A DNA stretch of 64,000 bases from Isoetes taiwanensis (taxonomy: Eukaryota > Streptophyta > Lycopodiopsida > Isoetales > Isoetaceae): assembly GCA_021234155.1 (NCBI GenBank), contig JAJEKV010000014.1:6839563-6903562 (forward strand), read 5' to 3'. Below, piece after piece: positions 25,701 through 37,700 of this stretch (positions are counted from its first letter, which is position 1; every line of letters begins with the position of its first letter). The position numbers and the translations under genes are program-made. The notes under the pieces are model-generated. The model had not been told where the DNA came from. It worked only from the letters and a program-made list of their open reading frames with translations, and ran no database searches.

Positions 25701-28700
25701 TCCCTTCTTCATTGCAGTCGCACACTCTGTCAGTAGAGGAAAGTACCTTGGTAAAGTCCAAGCTCTCTTGCTGGGGGAATAATGAAATCTATCCGAGGAA
25801 TTGCCCTTTAATTCCTAAAGATTATTAGTCCTGATAAACCGTCCAAATTAGTTATCTAACTTAGTCATTGATAGCCACTGCCCTGCCCTGCGCTCAAAGT
25901 AATTTGTGGCATTACCATACCTTTGACAAGGAACCACTTGAGCACAAAGTCCTAATAATTTTGGCATTCCTATTTGTCTGCAGCGAATTTTATCTGCTAC
26001 TAGAAGAATAATTAAAGTTACATGAATGACTTTAATGTCCATATGCACTTCCACCTGGACGTCTTTTATTATTTTCAGCTTATTTGAAAATAGATACTGG
26101 ACTTACAGGTTCTGCAGCTATATGAGACTACTATTGTGAGGCATGGGCTGATGCTTGTTGGCCCAACAGGAGCTGGTAAAAGTATGTGCTATCGTTCGCT
26201 TTCAATGGCAATGACTGCACTGGATAAGGAAGGATCAGCTACATACAGGAAGGTTGATTTGAGAGTCGTTGTCTCATTTTATATGGTGTTAAACTATATA
26301 GAAAGGGCATTTATATTTATAAAGGATGAGCTATCATGCTGTGTGTTTTGCAGGTACAAATTGTTTGTTTGAATCCAAAGTCAATTACCATGGGTCAGCT
26401 GTATGGCGATTTTGATGAGAACACCCATGAATGGACGGATGGTGTATTAGCTTGTTATATGCGAATACTTGCAGGAGATCCATCACCCGATAAGAAATGG
26501 CTCATGTTTGATGGACCTGTTGATGCAGTCTGGATTGAAAACATGGTATGATTTTTGTGCAAAATTAATGCAGATCTCAGTACTTTCTGACGCCTTAGAT
26601 ATGCCCGACTTACTTTTTTTGCATCACGTGCTTTCCACACACCTTAGCTAGCTGTATGCGCATTCGCTCGCTTATCGAATTGGCATAACCATGTAAAAGT
26701 CTTTGCCCTCCAATGCGTCCTTCATGTCCATGTCAGCTTCTTGCACTTTGATGTAAGTGCGAGGAATCTATGTTTAAAGCAGTCTCCAACAAACCAAGTT
26801 CTTTTAGTGCCAGTGACTTTAGCCAAGATTAGTCAACTTGGTTCTAAATTAGGGGATATCTCCTGTATTATTAAAATTTATTTGTAGCCTTTATTGAGCA
26901 TTAAAGTTCTGGTAATTTAAAATAATTTTTGTTTTAACAGAAGTACAGCAAGTGGATGAAATCATTCTCATTACTGTGTTACGTTTACTGTGTAGAACAC
27001 TGTGCTTGATGATAACAAGAAGCTTTGCCTGGTGAGCGGTGAAATCATACAGCTAACGCAAAGTATGACCATGATGTTCGAAGTTGAAGATTTGGCAGTT
27101 GCATCACCAGCGACTGTGAGCAGATGTGGGATGATTTACATGGAGCCTACTGCAAGAGGACCTGATCCACTTCTACAATCTTGGTTGCATAGGCTTCCCA
27201 ATTTTATTCGGGCTGAACAAGAGAAGCTGACTCTTCTTTTTAATGAAGTCGTTGTTGGGGCACTAAAGTATCTTAGGAAATCGCTTAAGCAAACTGTTGC
27301 TACAACTGACGATAATCTTATTCTTAGCCTGTTTAATGTGATGGATAGCATGCTGATTACTTACAATAAAGAAGGTGGTTTTGATGTCCTAAACGACAAC
27401 GAGAAGGCACGATTGCCGAAAGTGAGTGCTAACTGCTTTTCTGCATGGCGTACTGTGCCATTCCGTCTTCCAAGCACTTATCTGTTTAGTTTATCTGTTT
27501 CTAAAGAAGCTTTGTTAAAAAATAAATTTGTTTATAGATGCTCTCTTAAATCTTACTGAGTTCAGATGCTTGGGGTTGCTTTTCTGTGTCCTACTCTGTG
27601 TCATCCTGTTCCTTAGAATGGCTCTGCTATTGTTTTTCATGGGTTAATTTTTATGCAGATAATTGAGCCACTTTTTATCTTCTCGACTGTATGGTCGCTT
27701 GGGGTAACATGCAATAATGACGGAAGACTGAAGTTTGATTCCTATTTGCGGGCTGCATTAAACTCTCTAACACTCGAGATCCCTATTCCAGAAGATATGG
27801 ATGTCTTTTCATACTATTTTGATCATGTAAACTTGCAGTGGGTTGATTGGATGGCAACTATACCAAAATATGTCTGCAATCCTGATAAACCTTTTTCTGA
27901 GCTTATCGTACCCACCATAGATTCTGTACGTTCAAGATATGTCATGAGCACATTATTAAGACTTGGCAGGCATGTTTTATGTGTGGGAGATACTGGTACT
28001 GGAAAGACACTTGTTGTACAAGATCTTCTTCTTAATCACATGGACCCATCATATATTCCTGTCTTTATCAATTTTTCGGCCAGAACAAGTGCAAATCAGA
28101 CACAAGATCTGATAGATTCAAAGACAGAGAAACGTAGAAAAGGTGTATTTGGTCCCCCGATCAACAAGAGATATATTATATTTGTGGATGATGTCAACAT
28201 GCCCCAGAGAGAGAAATATTTTGCACAGCCTCCAATTGAGATCCTTAGGCAATGGATGGATCATAAAGGTTGGTATGATAGGAAACCACCTTGTGCTTTT
28301 CGTACTCTTATTGATATCCAATTTGTGGGATGTATGGGACCACCTGGAGGTGGGAGAAATCCTGTGACAAATCGCTTCCTTCGCCATTTCAATTTCTTGT
28401 CTTTTAATGACATGTCAGATGAGAGCCTGATGCTAATTTTTTCAACAATTCTGAATGCAAAATTGCAAAGTAAATTTTCTCAGAGTATGCATGGTTTTGG
28501 CGATCCAATTGTTACTGGATGCATAGAAATTTATAATACTATAAGACAAGAGCTTTTACCAACGCCATCCAAGTCACATTACACCTTCAATTTAAGGGAC
28601 TTGAGTAAAGTTGTGCAAGGCATTTTGCGAGCAGATCCCGGACATACAAAGGAAGTCAACTCCATGCTGACACTCTGGCTCCATGAAGCGATGCGGGTTT

Positions 28701-31700
28701 TCCAGGTTTTTTCTGCTGCATGCAATATGCCTTTTCCACTTGGTTTTCTTGTATCTGATAGTTGCTATGTGAATGCAGGACCGGCTTATCAACGAGGAGG
28801 ACAGGACTTGGTTTTCCAAGCTGTTGGCTAGTCAGCTTGATAAACATTTTCATTTGGCTTGGAATGATGTTGTCAAGAAAGATCGTCTTATCTACTGTGA
28901 TTTTATAATACCTGGAGCAGAGCCCAAGATTTATGAAGAGGTAATTTCTTGTGATCAAATCCCGTTTCTCTTGTTTTTGGAATGGTATGTATGGGTATAA
29001 TATCTTGCTATGCATCTTCTTGGTGGAGAGCCCTATTGACATGCAGCCAAATGAGAGGCTAGTAACGTTCATGGTTTGAACAATGATCCAATCACCCCGA
29101 TACATCCGATCACCCTGATCACCCTGATGCAGGATGAAAAGCAATTTCTCAATATGAACGAATGGTGATTAATCCACTGAGTGAGGAATAATACGAAAAG
29201 CATTTACAAAGCACAGCGTTTTTTCAGACCTTAAGTGGGTGCATTAATGTATTCATAGATACAGAATCATTGATAAGCTTGATCATTTTGTTTTATTTTT
29301 TCTTTCTTGCTAGATTTAAGCAGCACTTACAACTAGGAGAATGTTTCTAGATGTTGAAGACCTGCTATATTTGTCTGGTCTCATAGCCCTATGTGTTTCC
29401 CGTAGACACAAATAAACTCTTCCTCCCCTTTTTTGCTTGGGAAATTTTTAAGCGAAACTATGCCCTTATAGGTGAGAAACTCATAATTTAAACGGACTTT
29501 AGTTTTACTATTTCTATTTCTAATTCATCACTGTTACTGTCACATCCATGCTGCTGCAGATTAATGATTTCACCAAGCTAGCACAAGTGGTCATGGGTTA
29601 TTTGGAGGAGTACAACAACATCAGTAACACTCCAATGAAACTTGTTTTGTTTTTGGATGCCATTGAGCATGTGGCACGAGTTTGTCGGGTCATACGGTTG
29701 CCACTTGGAAATGCCTTGTTGCTTGGGGTTGGTGGCAGTGGAAGGCAAAGTTTGACAAAATTGGCAACTTTTATTGAAGACTTTGAGTTATTCCAGGTTG
29801 ATTACGGAGAATAACAGCCAAAGTGTCATTGAATCCATAAACATATTAAGCTTTGCAATAAATTGTATTAAGCTTTGCAGTAAACCAACTTATCTTATCT
29901 TGGTGTTAAAAGTATTTTCTTTCACCACAGATTGAAATTTCCAAAGGGTATGGTAATAATGAATGGAGAGATGACCTGAAGAGAGTCTTGATGAAAGCAG
30001 GAATAGATGACAAAGAGACAACATTTTTGTTTTCTGACACGCAGATTTTGAAAGAGTCCTTCCTGGAAGACATCAACAATATTCTCAATTCTGGGGAGGT
30101 AACATATCCACTCTACCTTGTTTACATTTATAATCCACTAATGGCTCAGCAATTTCTTCAATTCTGGGGAGATATCATATCCATTCTACCCCGTTTTACA
30201 CTCATAATCCACTAATCCTATGCTTATGAAGGTCCCAAACATCTGGAAAAATGAAGACTTGGATTTGATAGGAAATGCCATGCGCCCATTGCTTGTTCAG
30301 CAAGGCCTTGCGGCGACAAAGTTAGCATGTCAGACGCTCTTTCTAAAACGTGTCCGGCAAAATCTTCACCTTGTGATATGTATGAGCCCTATTGGAGATG
30401 CCTTCCGCACAAGGCTTCGCATGTTCCCATCTCTTGTAAACTGCTGTACGATTGACTGGTTCCATGAATGGCCGGAGGAAGCCCTCCATTCTGTTGCAAC
30501 AAATTTTTTAACTGGCACAGGATTGCTGACAGATGAAGAGGTACCCTATCCTCCCAAAATAGGACCATTTGTATAAATGAATGAGATCCTTTTATTTCTC
30601 AACAATATAGTTGGAAATATTATTGAAATATACATGTCATACAGGTGAGATCTGTAGTAAAAGTATGTGTATATATTCACCAGTCAGTTGAAAGATACTC
30701 AAAGGTGTTCTATGAAGAGCTACGCAGACACAATTATGTCACACCAACAAGCTATCTCGAACTTCTAACAACTTATATTCAATTATTAGAAGAGAAACGG
30801 GAAGAACTAGGACAGCTTCGATCTCGTTTGGAGGGAGGTTTGGACAAGCTTCTCACTACAGCAGCTACTATTAAGGTTATGCAGGAGGAACTTAGGGTAC
30901 TCCAACCCGTGCTTGAAGCAACAGCCAAAGAAGCTGATGAAATGATGGTTGTTATTACCCATGATAAGAGGGACGCGGATGTAACCAAGCAGCAGGTGGG
31001 GATAGCACATCAAATTTACTTGATGGTATTTACACAACAATCATTATGTTGATTTTTGGGCAAATTTATGTAGGTATCTAGGCAAGAAGCTGAAGCAAAT
31101 GAGCAAGCTGCAGTAGCAAAATCAATTGCTGACAGTGCACAACATGACCTTGATCAAGCGTTACCTGCACTTGATGCTGCCCTTTCATCATTGAAGAACC
31201 TTACCAAGAATGATATTGTGGAGGTGAAGTCTCTAAGAAATCCACCTGAAGGAGTTAAATTTGTCATGGAAGCCACCTGTATCATGTTCACAGTCCCGCC
31301 AAAAATGGTCAATGATCCAAACAGGGTATGTATTTTCCTTTTCATCGTATATAAAAGAGACACTAATTTCTCTGAATGCAATAAAGAAATAAAGCTAATT
31401 AACTAAGCTCTAGTATACTACGTTATACTACATGTTAGAGGCATTTGTTTGCTGAGTTTTGGACGCGTAACAGCTATCCTTTAGAAATTTGGGCATGAGA
31501 GTTGGACTACTTTTCAGGTGCATTTGGTCAAGGCCCACTTGTGAGTCATAGTAGCAATTGTAATGTCCATAGAACAGATTTAGACAGTCAAACCAAGATT
31601 AAGCTCATGGCTGCCTTTGAAATTATATTTTCTACGTTCGAACCTTACATAGCAGAACCAAAATAACGTTTCCACAGAGTATGCTGATTGTGTTTTTTTT

Positions 31701-34700
31701 TTGGTCAACTCAGCTAGGAAAGAAGCTTCCTGATTATTGGGAACCAAGCACTAAATTGCTGACGGATCCTCAAAAGTTTCTGGATTCGTTGTTACAATTT
31801 GATAAAGAGAATATTGCAGATTCAACGATACAGAAAATTGAACCCTATATAGCAATGGAGTCCTTTACTCCAGAGCAGGTTTATAGCACTCTTTAATTCC
31901 AAACATGTTTTTCTTCTGGTACTAATGCGCTCAAATATGTTAAATTGCAGGTAGCAAGAGTATCAAAAGCATGCACATCAATATGCATGTGGGTGCGTGC
32001 AATGCATGCGTATTATTTGGTTTGTAAAGTGGTTGCTCCTAAGCGAGCTCAACTTAAAGAAGCTCAAGCTCAGCTTGCTGCAACCATGGAGCAACTTGAG
32101 TCAGCACAGAGAAAGCTTAAAGAGGTCGGATAGATTTCATACTTTTTCATGGATGGATGGATAAAGTGAGCTGTCTTTGAAGTTGTTCAAGTATTCACTA
32201 TCAATTACATTAAGATTTAACAGAGGAGAATTCTTTCGACATTCAATATTTAATTTAATATTGGGGTTGAGAAGGTCAAGAAATGATCTTGTAAAACTCA
32301 ATATTGTATCATGCTTAAGGTCGAGTAAAGATCCAAAGAGTCTATGAGGCCAAGTGCATGAAACATTCTTGAGTCTGCAAGGACCTGATGCAATTTAAAA
32401 GAAATCATTGCAAAAACTATCGAAAATCCTGCTTAGTATTTTGAGCTAAGCCCTTTGCTTCACCAAATCTTGCGTGCAAACTCGCATAGCTTAGGCGGCC
32501 ATATTGACTGGCCATAGATTGCAGCAACCTTTGTTTAGTTCTGCAAACAGTTAATGTAGATTTACAGATTCCTCCTTTTTGCATGAATGATTACCTGCAC
32601 TCTGGGTCCACCTGAGTGCAGATAGGTGCACAGGCTACTGAAATGATTTCCTTTTGTTAGGTTAGGTACGAACTTTAGATTTTGAAAAGTTATCAGGTAT
32701 TGACAATGAAGAATTGTTTTTTAAGAGAAATTTATGCCTTTGTTTGCAAATTCTTTTGAGTTAGTATTTGAAAATGATCTTTAGATTTGTTGAAGATCCT
32801 CCCCATTGTCCCTGTTGGCACTCCCTCTCTGCCCCTTTCCTCTGCCCATCTAAGCTGCTCCTTTGCTGTAGGGTCCTTGATCTCAGTACCTTTGCCAAAG
32901 TGTCACAATCATTCTTTCAACAGTGGGTTCATCCTCTCAGAGCAAGCACCTTTCAGTTTGTCGAGGTATGAAGTTAACTCGCAGGTTGTCGCGCCAGCAA
33001 AACTGTTTCAGCAGGAAGAAGCTCCAATTGGAGGTCTTGCAATTATGTGATTATTGATTGGCTTGAATTGATATGTATGTGTGTGTGTCTGTTATACGTT
33101 TAAGTATACTTTATTGTTAAAGTTCAAACTGTTATTTGGCAGGTGGAAGCCAATATAGCAAGATTGGAAGCTGATTTGACTGCTGCAATAAAGAAAAAGG
33201 AAGATCTTGCAAAACAAAAGCATGATTGTGAAGTGAAAATGCAGCGTGCAGACAAGTTGATTGGAGGCCTTGGTGGAGAAAGGACCCGTTGGACTGACAC
33301 TGTAGGAGTGCTTACAACAAATATTGCTAATGTAGTTGGTGACGTCGCCGTGGCAGCTGGTGCAATTGCTTACTTGGGGCCCTTCACACCTCCATACAGG
33401 CAGCGTTTAAATCTTGAGTGGGTTCAACTCGTGAAAGACTTGAGGGTAATGATGTAGCATTTGGATTATCTATCTATAAGTACTTGTGAAAGGGATTTGA
33501 TGCAGTAGCCTTGATGATTTTGTGCAGCTCCCACATACTCCAGGTGCAACTTTGCAACTTGTTTTGAGGGATCCAGTGAAGATGAGAGAATGGAATATTG
33601 CTGGTCTTCCAAGTGATTCCCTTAGTGAAGACAATGGCATTATTGTGTTTAAAGCTCGGAGATGGTCTCTTATGATTGATCCTCAGGTAAAAACGTCTTA
33701 TTTGATATTTTTTCACTTGTCATTCGCTATTATATCAATGTGAAATTGCAGGGCCAGGCAAACAAATGGGTGAAGAATATGTACAGAGATATTGGTCTTG
33801 ATGTCATTAAACTTTCTGAGAAGGATTATCTACGTACACTTGAGAATGCTGTCAGATTTGGAAGAGTGGTTCTCTTAGAAAACATTGGGGAAGCTTTAGA
33901 CCCAGCTTTAGAGCCGCTTCTTCTTCGTCTTATATTCAAACAGGCCGGCCAGGATGTGATCAAAATTGGTGACAATCTTATTCCGTATCACAAAGACTTC
34001 CGGTTTTTTATGACTACCAAACTTCGGAACCCTCACTATCCTCCAGAAGTAATATATCAGCCCTTTTTCACATTAGATGGCAGTGGTGTTTTCCTTATTC
34101 TTTGTTTTCTTATTCCCTGGTTTTACTACAAACAGGTATGCGTCAAAGTTACACTGCTCAACTTCTTTGTGACAGCTGAAGGGTTGGAAGATCAGTTACT
34201 GGGTCAAGTGGTTACAAAAGAGAGGCCCGATCTTGCAGAAATGAAGAGCCAGCTTGTAGTGTCAAATGCAAACATGAAACGGCAGCTCAAAGAAATTGAA
34301 GAAAAGATACTCAAACTTCTTTCCAATTCCAAGGTAAGGAACCAAGTAGTCAGTCCCGTGGCTATCGCTTTGGAGAACAAAGAGTACCTAATTTTTTTGT
34401 TCAATTCCAATGCATTTACTATTTTCCTTGCCCAATGTTGCTAGGGAGATATATTGGAAGATGAGACACTCATAAACACTTTAGCCCAGTCAAAAGTAAC
34501 TTCTGATGAAATTACACAGAAAGTCCGAGAATCAGAAAATACTGAAGCTGCGATAGATGAGACACGTGAGGTCAGGACTTGATTTCTTGTGGATCACAAA
34601 GGTATATAGCTCTTATAGTTGTGATACTTCTAACGTTGGTTTTTATTGTAGGTTTATCGAACGGTTGCTAGAAGGGCTTCGTTACTTTTCTTTTGCATTT

Positions 34701-37700
34701 CTGATTTAGCAGCAGTTGACCCTATGTATCAGTACAGCCTTGCGTGGTTTATTGGCCTCTTCAATCGAGCTATCGATGGTGCAGCTCAGGCATCAGGAAT
34801 AGAAAAACGAATTGAAAACTTGAATGAGTACTTCACATACTCCTTGTATGTTAATATCTGTCGATCACTGTTCGAGAAGCACAAACTGATGTTCTCTTTC
34901 CTCCTCTGCATTAAAATACTTCAGGTATTTCCATCTTTTCAAATGTGAATATAACTTAATTATTTAGTTCAGTTAATAACCAACAGCAAAACAAATGCTT
35001 ATGAGCTGAAATAGGGGCCTAACTTCGTTGATCGACAATTGTGCCTCTGGGCACCTTTGGGCACCTTTGGCCCACGGATTATTGGAGTTGATGAACAATT
35101 GTGCCTCTGGGTGCACCTTTGGGTCATGGTTCTCTAAGGAGTATTCCTGATGCATAGTCAAACTCACCCTATGTTCCCTTTTAGTTTGTATGCTGTTGAT
35201 GTCAGCCAGCATTTAGAACTTCTTTTCCCTTTATGTGCTTATCCATAGAGGCAAAACCCTGACTAAGATAGTTGTATCCTAGTGGCGGCAGAGCTTATGT
35301 CATCCTGATGGCTCATTGGTTAGATAATATGAAACATCCGATATACATGCATTGTCTCTATTCCTGTTTTGACAGCAGAAGTCTTTGCCAAATCTTTTGG
35401 CTTGGGATAAGGCTTAGATCCATTTCGGGTTGATCTAAAGTCAACACCGAGAAAAATATCAAAAGAATCAACCCAAACACACCAATTAATTGGTGTGAAC
35501 ATAGGGCCCCTTGAAAAACTTAACGGGATCCGTGAAGTCTAAACTATTATCACTGAATCAGGTTTCCTTCAATCCTCATCATATGGTAATGGGTATGACT
35601 GAACCAAGTTGGTAGCTCAGTGGTAGTGCACAGCTAAAACAGAGTCTCTATGATTCAAAGTAACCATCATCTGCTATCCTCTCAAATGAGGCGTGAAAAG
35701 AATTTGTTTGATGTTAAAGGCATGTAACTCAAGAAGAGTCTTGCTGTTTGAATATTACTTGACACCTTGCAAAATTATAAGCAGTGCAGCAAAGGTATAT
35801 GTTAACATATCTTTGGCCTATCTGTTGTTTGTTTCTTCCATCCAAACCATTACGATAGTATCTATTTTTTCCTAGGGTTAGACAGCCCAGATGATGTGTT
35901 GGGAGACCAGAAGCATGAACCTCCAAATTGATGCTCACAGAGCCTGTGACAAGCTTCTATCTATGTTTTCTTCAGTCGATTGTTGACATTCTAATAAGCT
36001 TTATATTGCAGCAGTGTTTTTGATTAGCTGACATGCCTATGTACAGGATCGAGGCGAGATAGATTCTGTTGAATGGCGGTTCCTTCTCACAAGTTCTTCT
36101 GGTACTATAGAATCTAAACCAAATCCTGCACCAGAATGGCTTACTGCAAAAGTGAGTGACTTTGTCTGTTTCGTCTTTCATGCATGATAACCTAACCATG
36201 GCCAAAGTTTTTGTTTGCTTGCAGTCATGGAAAGATATTCAAAGCCTTAGCAAGCTTAATAACTTTCAAGGCTTTGATGACCATTTTGTGGAGAATATTG
36301 AGCATTACAGAAAGTACTTTGATAGTTCAGAAGCTCATAGGGAGCAGCTTGCTGGTGAATGGAATGAAAAGTTAAATATGATTCAGAAGTTGTTAGTATT
36401 GAGATGTTTAAGAGTTGACAAGGCTCTCCTTGGCATTCAAGTACGCCAACATTTCTGAGTGGTTCTCATCATTTGCATTTAGATACAGGTGTCTAATGAT
36501 GATTTTGTCTGATGCCTTTTATTTCTTTACAGGATTTTGTGTCAACAAACTTGGGGCAACGTTTTATTGAACCACCAGCATTTGATCTCGCCTCATGTTA
36601 CAAAGATGGATCAAACTCGTCACCTCTCATATTTGTCCTTTCCTCTGGAGCAGACCCAATGGCAGATCTTTTGAAGCTAGCTGAAGAGATGCGATTTACA
36701 AAAAAGTTTGAGAAGGTTTTTTAAAAAAGGATGTTAATTCTCGTGTATAAGTAAGAATGCAAATCACCAAGTTAAAACAATTTTTCTTCTTATAAAACCA
36801 GGTTTCCCTTGGACAAGGACAGGGACCCAAGGCCGAAAAGTTGTTGGCATTGGGCATGGACCGTGGCATGTGGGTTTGCTTACAAAACTGTCACTTATCA
36901 CAGTCGTGGATGCCTGCCCTTGAGAGGATAGTAGACAATATTGATCCTGAGAAAGTACGATGAGTATTTGCCTATGCTTTATTTTTGACTAATGCATGCT
37001 ATACATTAGACTACAGACATTTTCTAATATGCAAGACACTGCAGATAGAGAAACTACATTATATCATAAAATTCCTTTTTTTGAATGTTTATCCCTAGTT
37101 TTGGAGAATCAGCTCAGATTAACAAACATTCTAACTAGCCTTAGAGCTTCTGATATTCATGCCAGCAATGTGGATCAGGTGCACAAGGACTTTAGGCTCT
37201 GGCTGACTAGCATGCCAAGTCCTGATTTCCCGGTTTCAATTCTACAAAATGGGGTGAAAATGACTCTTGAACCTCCCAAAGGCTTGAAGTCAAATCTTGC
37301 ACGATCCTACATACGCTTCACAGACAAAGTTCTTAATGACTGCTCAAAGCCCGATGAGTGGAAAAAACTTGTGTTTGCGACATGTTTATTCCATGCTGTC
37401 ATTCAGGAAAGACGTAAATTTGGCCCCTTAGGTTGGAATATCAGGTATGAATTTACAGATGGCGATCTCAGTGTATGCCAAACACAAGTGCGGATGTTTC
37501 TCAATGAGTATGAAGAAATACCTTATAAGGCAAGTGATTTTCTCTGTATTAATGCCTTTTTTGGGATGAGATTTACGAACTTTTCTGCAATTGGGGATTT
37601 TACAGGTTATTAGATTTCTGTGTGGAGAAATTAATTATGGGGGTCGTGTGACGGATGATAAGGATAGGCGTCTGATCAACAACCTGTTGCTGATTTTTGT

